Shown in pieces: positions 1 through 8,723 of a stretch of DNA of 50,232 nt; position 1 is the first letter of the stretch, and each line of letters begins with the position of its first letter. The DNA lies in assembly GCA_019419865.1 (NCBI GenBank), contig JAHZIG010000019.1:1-50232 (forward strand). The letters are read 5' to 3'. This DNA is from Clostridiales bacterium (GTDB lineage Bacteria > Bacillota > Clostridia > Monoglobales > Monoglobaceae). Both the position numbers and the translations under genes were made by a program. The notes under the pieces are model-generated. The model did not search any database. It saw nothing but the letters and a program-made list of their open reading frames with translations, and was not told the origin of the DNA.

Positions 1-6
1 TTATAA

Positions 7-63
7 AGCAATTCGACGGGGTTACGATTTGGTAACGAAACTCCCGTCGAATTCTGCTTTTTC
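7..63 (+). terminator. Terminator of an upstream gene outside the window
   Basis: A stem of about ten base pairs (arms near 11-20 and 43-52, ATTCGACGGG and its complement) is extended by AGCA/TGCT pairing and followed by a T-run at 57-63. It probably ends a gene lying to the left of the window. No gene is supported in the first 356 bases. Confidence 0.6.
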
Positions 64-248
64 AGGCTTTTCTGCCTAAAATTCGTGCAAAAGACAGATT
101 TTATACATCTTGATTATCTGTGTTTTACACCTTTTGCCTTCACTTTCTTAAAAAACACTCATCCCCTGATAGGACGGCCTTTTTCGCGGCGGCGGGAGAC
201 CCTTCGCATCCGAAATCGCGGTCCGGTGAAAATTATCGCGCGCGATTG

Positions 249-280
249 TTGTGAAATCCGCGAATTAATTCCTAACTTTG
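249..280 (+). promoter_or_regulatory. Bacteroidetes-type promoter of rpsA
   Basis: TAACTTTG at 273-280 matches the Bacteroidetes -7 element TAnnTTTG. A TTG at 249-251 lies 21 bases upstream, as expected for the -33 element. The rpsA start is 77 bases downstream, giving a leader of about 70 nt. Confidence 0.6.
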
Positions 281-356
281 CAACCCCGCTGCGTGCGGGT
301 AACGTACGAGTATTAACCATTTAACGAGCGATTGTATCGCAAACACTGTTTCCGTT

Positions 357-2159
357 ATGGAAGAGAACAAAACTGTAGTCACGAACGAGAACTTCGACTG
401 GAACGCGTTCGAGAACGATCTGGGCGTCTATTCCCAGCCTAAGGAGGAGATCGCCGCCGCTTACGACAAGACGCTGTCGAACGTCGCCGTCGGCGAGGTG
501 GTCGAGGGCACGGTCATGAGTATCGGCAAGCGCGAGGTTGTCGTCAACATCGGCTACAAGAGCGAGGGCGTCATTCCCGTTTCCGAATTCCGCTACAACC
601 CCGAACTGGCCGTAGGCGAGAAGGTCGAGGTCTACGTGGAGTCGGCCGAGGACAAGAACGGCCAGCTGTCGCTTTCGCACAAGAAGGCGCGTCAGCTCAA
701 ATCGTGGGATCGCGTCAACGAGGCGCTGGCCAACGACGAGATCATCAAGGGTTATATCAAGTGCCGCACGAAGGGCGGTATGATCGTCGACGTGTTCGGC
801 ATCGAGGCGTTCCTGCCCGGTTCGCAGATCGACGTGAAGCCCATTCGCGACTACGACGTATATGTAGACAAGACCATGGAGTTCAAAGTGGTGAAGATCA
901 ACCAGGAGTTCCGCAACGTGGTCGTTTCGCACAAGGCGCTCATCGAGGCCGAGTTGGAGGCTCAGAAGCAGATCATCATGTCGAAGCTCGAAAAGGGCCA
1001 GATCCTCGAAGGTACGGTCAAGAACATCACCTCCTACGGCGTGTTCATCGACCTGGGCGGCGTGGACGGCCTGATTCACATCACCGACCTGTCGTGGGGT
1101 CGTGTGAACCATCCCGAGGAGATCGTGCAGCTCGATCAGAAGCTCAAGGTCGTGATCCTCGACTTCGACGAGGCCAAGAAGCGTATCGCGCTGGGTCTCA
1201 AACAGCTCACCCCGCACCCGTGGGAGGCGCTCGATCCCGACCTCAAAGTCGGCGACAAGGTCAAGGGCAAGGTGGTCGTCATGGCCGATTACGGTGCGTT
1301 CGTCGAGATCGCTCCGGGCGTAGAGGGCCTGATCCACGTGTCGGAGATGTCGTGGAGCCAGCACCTGCGTTCGGCGCAGGAGTTCATGAAGGTCGGCGAC
1401 GAGGTCGAGGCCGTCATCCTGACGCTCGACCGCGCAGAGCGCAAGATGTCGCTGGGCATCAAGCAGCTTACGACCGATCCGTGGGCCGATATCGAGCAGA
1501 AGTACCCTGTCGGCACGCGCTGCGTGGCCAAGGTGCGCAACTTCACCAACTTCGGTGTCTTCGTCGAAATCGAGGAGGGCATCGACGGTCTGGTGCATAT
1601 CTCCGACCTGTCGTGGACCAAGAAGGTCAAGCATCCGGGCGAGTTCACCCAGATCGGCGCCGACTTGGAGGTCGTAGTGCTCGAAATCGACAAGGAGAAC
1701 CGTCGCCTGTCGCTGGGTCACAAGCAGCTTGAGGAGAATCCGTGGAACGAGTTCGAGGGACAGTTCTCGATCGATTCGATCCACGAGGGAACCGTTACCG
1801 AACTGGTCGACAAGGGCGCGATCGTCTCGCTGACCGATTCGATCGAAGGCTTCTGCCCGATGAAGCATCTCGTCAAGGAGGACGGCACGACGGCCAAGGT
1901 CGGCGAGAAGCTGCCCTTCAAGGTGCTCGAATTCTCGAAGGCCACCAAGCGCATCACGCTGTCGCACAGCCGTACGTTCGAAGATGCGAAGCGTGCCGAG
2001 TATGCTGCCGAGAAGGCCGAGAAGAAGGCTGCCGCCGATGCAAACAAGTCGGTGGTGAAGAAGATCAACGCTTCGGTCGAGAAGACCACGCTGGGCGACA
2101 TCGCCGGGCTGGCCGAGCTGAAAGCGCAGATGGCTGCCAAGGAGGAAGAGGAGAAATAG
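357..2159 (+). CDS. rpsA: 30S ribosomal protein S1
   Basis: The 600-residue product is ribosomal protein S1, which helps the small subunit bind mRNA. Six S1 (OB-fold) repeats can be read in order from about residue 45 to 540. Each has the usual pattern of G.V..I..YG.FV.. near its start and (R)LSLG/S.KQL near its end (ITSYGVFIDL, MADYGAFVEI and FTNFGVFVEI in repeats 3-5). A lysine/glutamate-rich tail (AEKKAAADANK, KEEEEK) closes the protein. The length fits Bacteroidetes S1. The ATG at 357 follows a clear promoter and there is no Shine-Dalgarno, which is normal in this phylum. It is transcribed alone and is followed by a strong terminator. The long minus-strand frame across it is a coding shadow. 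Confidence 0.97.
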   Translation: MEENKTVVTNENFDWNAFENDLGVYSQPKEEIAAAYDKTLSNVAVGEVVEGTVMSIGKREVVVNIGYKSEGVIPVSEFRYNPELAVGEKVEVYVESAEDKNGQLSLSHKKARQLKSWDRVNEALANDEIIKGYIKCRTKGGMIVDVFGIEAFLPGSQIDVKPIRDYDVYVDKTMEFKVVKINQEFRNVVVSHKALIEAELEAQKQIIMSKLEKGQILEGTVKNITSYGVFIDLGGVDGLIHITDLSWGRVNHPEEIVQLDQKLKVVILDFDEAKKRIALGLKQLTPHPWEALDPDLKVGDKVKGKVVVMADYGAFVEIAPGVEGLIHVSEMSWSQHLRSAQEFMKVGDEVEAVILTLDRAERKMSLGIKQLTTDPWADIEQKYPVGTRCVAKVRNFTNFGVFVEIEEGIDGLVHISDLSWTKKVKHPGEFTQIGADLEVVVLEIDKENRRLSLGHKQLEENPWNEFEGQFSIDSIHEGTVTELVDKGAIVSLTDSIEGFCPMKHLVKEDGTTAKVGEKLPFKVLEFSKATKRITLSHSRTFEDAKRAEYAAEKAEKKAAADANKSVVKKINASVEKTTLGDIAGLAELKAQMAAKEEEEK

Positions 2160-2183
2160 CCCTTTTCCTGCCGGATTTAGGAG

Positions 2184-2220
2184 AACGCTCCCGACGGATA
2201 AGTCGGGGGCGTTTCTGTTT
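2184..2220 (+). terminator. rpsA terminator
   Basis: Arms AACGCTCCCGAC (2184-2195) and GTCGGGGGCGTT (2202-2213) pair around a six-base loop, followed by a T-rich stretch, 24 bases after the rpsA stop. Confidence 0.8.
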
Positions 2221-2621
2221 TATCCGCAGGCGGGCGATGCCGACCTTTACGGCAGGCTGACGTATCCTGTTTCTCGGACCGCGGTCGGCGAGGGGCTTCC
2301 CGGCGATTCGGTGCCGGCGTCAGGTAGTGCGCGAGCAGGGGTGCATTGCAGTCCGCCGCATGGGGCGGCGAACTTCCGGCATCGCGGAGCGGTGTCGCCG
2401 GGCGGACGGGGTCGTGCGCAAAGGCAGAGATCGAATGTGCGGAATGCCGTTCGTCTGCAATGTCCGGTCGGGTATGGGTAGGCGTTCGCGCGCAGGCACC
2501 GGCCGGTCGAGTGTCAAAATTCGTTATCGAAATGTCAAAATGTATATTTCACCCATGACGGAAAATGGCTAACTTGCGTTTCGAACGAAGCATGTAATTC
2601 CAAACTTTAAAACTATCGACC
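2221..2621. other. Intergenic region without a supported gene
   Basis: About 400 bases lie between the rpsA terminator and the rhamnosidase start. Short open frames here lack recognisable protein features and overlap one another, so I call no gene. A TAACTTGC at 2570-2577, 45 bases before the rhamnosidase ATG, resembles a weak -7 element. Confidence 0.5.
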
Positions 2622-5300
2622 ATGAAAAGATTTCTTCTGCTGTTTCTTGCGACGGTCGTCACGGCGTGGAGCGCTTCGGCGCAACTCTCCGTGTCGCAGC
2701 TTCGCACCGAGCATCTGACCGACCCCGTGGGGATCGGGGAGCGCCGTCCGCTGTTGAGCTGGGAGGTGAGCGATGCGTCGCGCCGCGGCGTGACGCAGAG
2801 CGCCTACGAGATCCGAGTCAAGTCCGGCGGGCGTACCGTCTGGCGGACGGGCAAAGTGGCTTCGGCGGAGTCGGCCGGCGTCTTTTACGACGGCACGCCG
2901 CTGACGTCGGATACCCGTTACACGTGGCAGGTGCGCGTGTGGGACGACCGCGGCAAGGCTTCGGCGTGGAGCCGTCCGGCCTTCTGGCGTACGGGGCTGT
3001 TCGACGTCGGGGAGTGGCAGGCACGCTGGATCGAGCCGGCCGTGAGCGACGACCTCGCCGCGATGTTCCGCCGCACGTTCCGTGTGACGAAACCCGTGGC
3101 CGAGGCGACCGTCTATGTGACCGCCCACGGCATCTACGAGGCGAGCGTCAACGGGCACCGTGTGAGCGACGACCTTCTGACACCGGGCTGGACGGCCTAC
3201 AAGAAGCGGCTGCAATATCAGGCTTACGACATCACGCCGCTGGTGGTCAGGGGCGACAATGCCATCGGCGTTACCGTGGCCAAGGGGTGGTGGTTGTCGA
3301 AACTGCCGTGGAGCCGCGAGTTCAACTACGGCGACAAGTACGGCCTGCTGGCGCAGATCGTTCTCCGCTACAAGGACGGTACGAAGGAGGTGATCGCTAC
3401 CGACGACACGTGGCGCGCCTCGACGGGCGAAGTGAGCTACGGCAACCTCTACGACGGCGAGACGATCGATCTGAACCGTCGCCAGAAGGGGTGGAACACC
3501 CCGTCGTTCGACGATGCGTCGTGGGCTTCGGTGCAGGTGGCCGACACCTCGCTCGATAACCTGACGGCCAGCGTCAGCCCGGCCGTGCGGGTAATTGAAA
3601 CCTTCAAACCCGTCAAGATCTTCACGACCCCGTCGGGAGCCCGCGTGATCGACTTCGGCCAGAACATATCGGGGCGCGAGCGCGTGCGTCTGCGCGGCCA
3701 GCGCGGCGACACGGTGCGCATCTACCACTCCGAGATTCTTGAAAAGGGCGAATTCTTCACCCGCAACCTGCGTAAGGCCAAAGCGTTGAGTACCTATATC
3801 CTTTCGGGGGAGGGCGAGGAGTGGCTCGCGCCCCGGTTCGCCTTCTACGGCTTCCGCTACATCAAGGTGGAGGGAATCGACGGCGAGCTGAACCCCGAGG
3901 ATTTCGTCGCCGAGGCGATCAGTTCGGCGACGCCCGAGAACGGTACGTTCGTTTCGTCCGACTCGCTCATCAACCGGTTGCAGTCGAATATCAAGTGGGG
4001 GATGCTCGACAACTTCGTCGATATTCCGACCGACTGCCCGCAGCGCGACGAGCGTCTGGGCTGGACGGGCGACGCGCAGGTCTTCTTCCGCACGGCGACG
4101 TTCAACCGCGACGTGCAGACCTTCTTCAATAAGTGGATGGCCGACGTGGCCGCCGAGCAGTATGCCGACGGCGCGGTCAACGGTGTCTACCCCGTGACGC
4201 ACCGCAGCCGTATTTCGGCCGGTTGGGGCGACGTGGCCACGATCATTCCGTGGCAGCACTACATGGCCTACGGCGACCTGCGGATGCTCGAACGCCAGTA
4301 CCCCAGCATGAAGAAATGGGTGGACTACATCACCTCGCAGACCGAGAACGACTTGTGGAGCAAGGGGAACAGCTACGGCGACTGGGTATTTTTCAGTTAT
4401 GCCGATGACAAGGACGGCCGGTCGGCGGTGACGATCCGACCCTTCATCCAGCAGTGCTTCTACGCCCATTCGCTCGATCTGGTGGTGCGCACGGCACGCC
4501 TGCTGGGCCGAACGGAGGATGCGGCGAAATACGAAGCGCTGCACAAGCGTGCGGTCGATGCCTTCCGCAACGAATACGTGACGCCCAACGGAATGCTCGT
4601 GTCGGATACGCAGACGGCCTACACGCTGGCGCTGATGTTCGACCTGCTGCCCGAGGCGCAGCGCGCCGGTGCGGCCAAACGTCTGGTCGATAACGTGAAT
4701 CGTTACGGGCATATCACTACCGGCTTCCTCGGTACGCCCTATATCTGCGAAGTGTTGACCCGCTTCGGTTACGAGGACGTCGCCTACGAGCTGCTGCTCA
4801 ACAAGAAGATCCCTTCGTGGCTCTATCCCATTTCGATGGGTGCGACCACCATCTGGGAGCGTTGGAACAGTATGCTTCCCAACGGTATGGTCAACTCGAA
4901 CAGCATGGTGTCGTTCAACCACTATGCCTACGGTGCGATCGGCGACTGGCTCTATCGTTGGGCCGCCGGTTTGCAGGAGGCTGCTCCGGGCTTCCGTGAA
5001 ATCCGGATCAAACCCTACCTGAACGATCACTTCACTTCGATGAAGGCCGAGCAGCGGACGCCCTACGGCCTGGCGTCGAGCGGTTGGACGAAGGAGGGCG
5101 ACGCGCTGACGCTGACGGTCGAGATTCCGGCCAACACTACCGCCGAGGTCTATGTCCCGTCGGCTGCTGCCGACAAGGTGACCGAGTCGGGCCGCGCACT
5201 CGACGGCCGCAGCGATCTGAAAGTTGCGGGCTGGGACGACGGCTATACGCTCGTGCGCCTCGGTTCGGGCCGTTACGAGTTCCGGTCGACGCTGAAATAA
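2622..5300 (+). CDS. Secreted alpha-L-rhamnosidase, GH78 family
   Basis: The enzyme hydrolyses terminal alpha-L-rhamnose from plant glycosides or pectin (rhamnogalacturonan). The 892-residue product starts with a signal peptide (MKRFLLLFLATVVTAWSASA, cut before QLS), so it is exported. The order matches GH78: an N-terminal Ig-like domain (about 25-125), a lectin-like rhamnosidase N domain (about 135-300), a concanavalin-like domain (about 320-420), an (alpha/alpha)6 barrel (about 430-780) and a C-terminal beta domain. The GH78 active-site signature TDCPQRDERLGWTGD is present near residue 470; its acidic residues bind rhamnose and include the general acid. A second conserved motif, TTIWERWNS, lies near residue 745. 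No SusC/SusD pair is adjacent, so this is not a full polysaccharide utilisation locus within the window. Confidence 0.94.
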   Translation: MKRFLLLFLATVVTAWSASAQLSVSQLRTEHLTDPVGIGERRPLLSWEVSDASRRGVTQSAYEIRVKSGGRTVWRTGKVASAESAGVFYDGTPLTSDTRYTWQVRVWDDRGKASAWSRPAFWRTGLFDVGEWQARWIEPAVSDDLAAMFRRTFRVTKPVAEATVYVTAHGIYEASVNGHRVSDDLLTPGWTAYKKRLQYQAYDITPLVVRGDNAIGVTVAKGWWLSKLPWSREFNYGDKYGLLAQIVLRYKDGTKEVIATDDTWRASTGEVSYGNLYDGETIDLNRRQKGWNTPSFDDASWASVQVADTSLDNLTASVSPAVRVIETFKPVKIFTTPSGARVIDFGQNISGRERVRLRGQRGDTVRIYHSEILEKGEFFTRNLRKAKALSTYILSGEGEEWLAPRFAFYGFRYIKVEGIDGELNPEDFVAEAISSATPENGTFVSSDSLINRLQSNIKWGMLDNFVDIPTDCPQRDERLGWTGDAQVFFRTATFNRDVQTFFNKWMADVAAEQYADGAVNGVYPVTHRSRISAGWGDVATIIPWQHYMAYGDLRMLERQYPSMKKWVDYITSQTENDLWSKGNSYGDWVFFSYADDKDGRSAVTIRPFIQQCFYAHSLDLVVRTARLLGRTEDAAKYEALHKRAVDAFRNEYVTPNGMLVSDTQTAYTLALMFDLLPEAQRAGAAKRLVDNVNRYGHITTGFLGTPYICEVLTRFGYEDVAYELLLNKKIPSWLYPISMGATTIWERWNSMLPNGMVNSNSMVSFNHYAYGAIGDWLYRWAAGLQEAAPGFREIRIKPYLNDHFTSMKAEQRTPYGLASSGWTKEGDALTLTVEIPANTTAEVYVPSAAADKVTESGRALDGRSDLKVAGWDDGYTLVRLGSGRYEFRSTLK

Positions 5301-5321
5301 GGGATTCCCGACGATACGATG

Positions 5322-5359
5322 AGGGGTGGGGTACGATTGTGCTCCACCCCGTTCGTTTT
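5322..5359 (+). terminator. Rhamnosidase terminator
   Basis: GGGGTGG and CCACCCC arms (about 5323-5350) flank a short loop and are followed by GTTCGTTTTG, just after the rhamnosidase stop. Confidence 0.65.
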
Positions 5360-5469
5360 GCAGTGCGATCGGGCAGGCCTCCGGCCTGCTAAATTGAGTA
5401 TAGAGGAATTATTCGGAATAAATCATCGTTGCGTGCAGCGCACAACAGACTCCGCATTGCGAAAAAGCG

Positions 5470-5620
5470 GGAAGAAGAACGGGCGGCGGCTGCGCCGTCG
5501 AAAACGCGAGCGCGAGCTCGTCCGCGTAGCGTTTTAGGCGCAAGCCGTCGGCCGGTCCCCGAGTTTTTCGCCCTGCGGACACTTTTGGCGCCACCTTTTG
5601 GTGACAAAAGTACAACGGCT
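5470..5620. repeat. Interspersed palindromic repeat, copy 1
   Basis: A GC-rich inverted-repeat stretch (AAAACGC ... GCGTTTT, 5499-5536) is followed by the block TGCGGACACTTTTGGC and a CCACCTTTTGGTGAC hairpin-like tail (5573-5609). The same block, in the same order after an inverted repeat, recurs at 24145-24285. This looks like a non-coding dispersed element of the genome. The rest of the 5301-5869 gap is AT-rich with no supported gene. Confidence 0.55.
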
Positions 5621-5869
5621 ATCTATAAAAAGCAAATCAAAGTATAATAACTGATATTCAGATTGTTATTCATCATATCGGTATTGAAATATCGAGAGAA
5701 TGTGAATCATTCTGCATAAATAACCGAGAGTTGCGTTTCCAAATCATTACCTCGTTTTGGGATGCCTGCGGTTACATACAACGGTTATTTACAGTCTATT
5801 ACGTTTATATTCATCTTGTCGGACGACTCTGCCGAAATTATTTTTGTCCACCTTAAAAAAGCAGAGTTT

Positions 5870-7092
5870 ATGCGCAGTACTTTCAAGGTCTTGTTCTACC
5901 TCAAACGAACAAAGAACACCCCGCGTGCAGTCTATCCGGTTATGGGCCGCAGCACGATCAACGGCACGATTTCTCAGTTCAGTGCCGAAATCAACGTTCC
6001 GGAGCAACTGTGGAAGGTTCGTTAAAGGAGGGATGGGTCGAAGGCTAATGCGTCGAGTCGGAACGCATCAACCGCCATCTGGACAATATCCGCATCCAGA
6101 TCGGCAAACATTATCGGTCGATTTGCGATCACGATGCCTACGTCACGGCTGAAAAGGTCAAGAATGCCTGGCTGGGTATGGGCGAACGATACCGGACTCT
6201 TGTGGATGTTTTCGAACATTACACGAATGATCTTTTCAAACGTATCGGCGTAGATCGCTCGGAAAGTACCTGGTGGCGCTATCGGGCGGTGCTGGGTCAT
6301 CTCCGAGCCTTTCTGAAACACGAGTACAACCTCCACGATATTCCGCTGCTCGAATTGGAACAGTCGTTCATCGAGCAATACCACGTCTATTTGAAAACTG
6401 TCTGCCATTTGAAGGCGGGCAGCGCATGCCGCTACATAGATTGTTTGAACAACGTGGTGAGAATTTCGTTCAACAACGGTCTTATGCCGCGGAATCCGTT
6501 CGCTTTCTACAGTTATTCCGCTCCGAAGGAACCGAGAACTTTTCTCAGCGAGAAGGAGCTACGGCTTTTTCAGACGACACGATTGAAGAGTGCCAAACAC
6601 GAATACCACCGCGACCTGTTTCTTTTTTCCTGTTTTACGGGAATTTGCTACAAAGACATGCGCTATCTGACCTGTGAACAAATCATACCGGACTCGGAGG
6701 GGCACCTGTGGATACACGGTAACCGTTGCAAGACGGGAGGAGAATATATGGTCAAATTTCTCCCTGCGGCTTTGCGTCTTCTGGAAAAATATCGCGGAAC
6801 AGCTCCGTCACCGCTTGCATTCGACATGCCGGGACTTAGCAGTATCAATTGCTCCTTGCGTCGTATTACCAAACAGTGCGGTATCCCACGGCATATAACC
6901 TTTCATGCAGCGCGTCATACGTTCGCCACGACACTCTGCCTTTCACAGGGTATTCCTTTGTCAACAGTTTCCAAGATGCTGGGACATAAACAGATCACCA
7001 CGACACAGATCTATGCGCAGACTACGCCGATAATGATCGAGGATGCGATCGATCGTGTCGAATCCCGGCTGGGCGGTAAATTCGCAGCATAA
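5870..7092 (+). pseudogene. Broken tyrosine recombinase (mobile-element integrase)
   Basis: This is a Bacteroidetes mobile-element integrase that would cut and rejoin DNA through a covalent phosphotyrosine. The N-terminal arm-binding part (5870-6022) begins MRSTFKVLFYLKRTKN. It is interrupted by an in-frame TAA at 6023-6025 and a frameshift near 6052. The main body then reads on in another frame from about 6055, with RINRHLDNIRIQIGKHY leading into the 6178-7092 frame. The catalytic domain is intact: Lys in KTGGEYM, HAARHTFAT (HxxR), LGHK (second His) and TQIYAQ (Tyr nucleophile). The usual first arginine is replaced in FTGICYKDM, a position that also varies in related recombinases. Two lesions make the full protein inactive unless a fragment functions alone. 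Confidence 0.85.
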
Positions 7093-7435
7093 CGAAACCA
7101 TTACAGAAATCTTCCATTGCAAGGAAATACCTGCAATTTATTCAATGAATAATAAATGACTGCATAAAGTCATACCCTCGACACGTTACGGACATTGAAT
7201 CCGCTCTACGACCACGAACACAGCCTGACGCAGAAGAACGCCGAAACGGTCGATACCATGAAATGATACATCGAATCGACAGTCAGCAGTGCGGCGATCG
7301 GGTATAATACGTCACCCTGCAACCGGGGTGCTACCGCCATACGGAGAAATCTCTGCCGCAGGAGCAATGGAATGCGCTTGACGTCTCGATCGCCTACTGC
7401 CGAATCTACAACGCTCCGTATCCCCTCAGTCGTGT
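7093..7435 (+). other. Decayed mobile-element sequence
   Basis: No intact gene is visible. A readable stretch from about 7185 (LNPLYDHEHSLTQKN) is stopped by a TGA near 7265 and then continues with further stops. It looks like the remains of a coding region of the element that carried the integrase, but I cannot name the protein. Confidence 0.4.
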
Positions 7436-7981
7436 ATGACGATCTTCGGCACACGGGCTGCGAGCGTGTGGAAAGTGCGGTGCCGAAGTATTGCACCTGA
7501 CCTGTGCGATGGAGCCCGACGATTCTATGTCGCTCTCGATAGGGGCAATCGGCGGTTGTTGATCGAACACATTGCGTGTGCTGTTCGAGGACAAGACGAG
7601 GAATGCCCTGCTAAGGAGTCGAGTGTCCTTGTTTGTCAGGAATGCGGCTCGCGTGAGATACAGATGATGGCGTGGGTTGATCCTAATACGTTGGAGTATG
7701 TATCCTCGATAGACGCGGATGCTGACGATCAATGGTGCGATGCGTGTCAGGAGCACATATGGTTTTGCTCGCTCGAAGAGTTCGGAGATAACCTCGATGC
7801 CTGGTGGTTGGCAGTGGACTTCCCGAAAATGGAACGGATTACGGGATTGTCTGCGGCGAATTATCTGGCGAATGACGGGGGACAAGCGTTCCTCGATGCC
7901 TGCAACGCCTGGTGGAAAACCATTGATTACGAACGAAAACGGGCTATCTGGATGGAGAACGACGAGAGTCGGGCGGAATGA
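7436..7981 (+). CDS. Hypothetical protein with two CxxC pairs
   Basis: I do not recognise the family. The convincing part starts near residue 63 of this frame with VLVCQECGSREIQMMAW and a second pair, WCDACQEHIW. Four cysteines spaced this way suggest a zinc ribbon. The rest is acidic and Trp-rich (DNLDAWWLAVDF, ACNAWWKTIDYERKR). The first 60 residues are Arg/Cys-rich and may be out-of-frame relic sequence, so the true start is uncertain and may lie near 7600. Its neighbours are an integrase pseudogene and a truncated Rhs core. An accessory gene of a conjugative element is likely but unproven. Confidence 0.45.
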   Translation: MTIFGTRAASVWKVRCRSIAPDLCDGARRFYVALDRGNRRLLIEHIACAVRGQDEECPAKESSVLVCQECGSREIQMMAWVDPNTLEYVSSIDADADDQWCDACQEHIWFCSLEEFGDNLDAWWLAVDFPKMERITGLSAANYLANDGGQAFLDACNAWWKTIDYERKRAIWMENDESRAE

Positions 7982-7995
7982 CACAGCAAAGACGC

Positions 7996-8130
7996 AATAG
8001 AACCGTGCCCCGAGATCGGCATAACGGGTCAAGGGTACCACGGTCTTCCCCCCCCCGAAGAAGTGTAGCGGTTGGTTCCAAGTTTTGCCGAAGGGATAGT
8101 AATCTTATGGTCAAGATCGATTCTATCCGG
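7996..8130 (-). pseudogene. Fragment of an Rhs core (relic cassette A2)
   Basis: Read on the minus strand, this matches the Rhs core of locus A in patches. TTGCCGAAGGGATAGTAATC at about 8082-8101 encodes DYYPFGK. GTGTAGCG lies near 8063-8070. TAGAACCGTGCCCCGAGATC at about 7996-8015 encodes ADLGARFY. The text between these blocks is shortened and diverged, and a run of nine C sits at 8048-8056. The fragment stops abruptly against the downstream mobile-element gene, so its toxin tip is gone. Confidence 0.7.
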
Positions 8131-8255
8131 CATTTCCTTCGCCACTACGCGCTTACAACCCTAATGATCGGTCAAAAAATAACGTACCTTCATTTGTATT
8201 GTCATTACATATCTAAGAACTCTCTCTATTATGTGAATTTTCTACATCATAATAA

Positions 8256-8298
8256 AGACGCAGAGCCGTGAATATATTCACGGCTCTGCGTCTTACGT
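8256..8298 (-). terminator. Terminator of orphan cassette A1
   Basis: A perfect long hairpin (AGACGCAGAGCCGTGAAT and complement, 8256-8293) ends five bases from the stop of the minus-strand immunity gene. The A/T-rich flank supplies the U-tract on the minus strand. Confidence 0.8.
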
Positions 8299-8723
8299 CA
8301 ATTTTCTGCTGGAACGAACTTGTATCTACTTCTGGCTTTCGAATTTTTATATATATATTCTCCTTTTTTCCATTTAACCTTTTGTGTTTCTAACATTAAT
8401 CTATTTTTCTTAATTATAAAGGTATCCCTCGCGGGTGGTGGTAGAATTAATTCTACAATGTCACTATATTGACTATCTATAGTCTGTTCCGTATATAATG
8501 TATTCCTTATTCGAGACCATTTACCTGTCCAATTAAGCCCTCCTCCTACATCATACCATCTAAAAAGATGGTATGTTGAGTCCGGATTAATAGTAATGTA
8601 AGAACATTCATAAGGGCCTCTAAAACCTCTACATTTATAACTATATTTCCCGTATTTTAATATCGGAGAACAGGCATATAGCACGCAGCCAATCACTAAC
8701 AATCCAAAAATCCTTTTCATCAT
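8298..8723 (-). CDS. Lipoprotein, candidate immunity protein of cassette A1
   Basis: The 141-residue product begins with a lipoprotein signal (MMKRIFGLLVIGCVLYAC), so it should be lipidated and sit in the periplasm or outer membrane. No named domain is recognised in the mature part. Its start overlaps the stop of the preceding toxin tip as ATGATGA, the tight toxin-immunity coupling typical of polymorphic toxin systems. It is AT-rich like the tip and unlike the Rhs core. The immunity role is inferred from position and localisation: a lipoprotein could neutralise a metallopeptidase acting in the cell envelope. Confidence 0.6.
   Translation of the reverse strand: MMKRIFGLLVIGCVLYACSPILKYGKYSYKCRGFRGPYECSYITINPDSTYHLFRWYDVGGGLNWTGKWSRIRNTLYTEQTIDSQYSDIVELILPPPARDTFIIKKNRLMLETQKVKWKKGEYIYKNSKARSRYKFVPAEN

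Noticed and set aside
321..1967. 548-codon minus-strand frame across rpsA
   Set aside because: Shadow of the S1 coding sequence in GC-rich codons; no recognisable protein and no signals.
2613..5030. 805-codon minus-strand frame across the rhamnosidase
   Set aside because: Arg/His/Val-rich antisense shadow of a clear GH78 gene.
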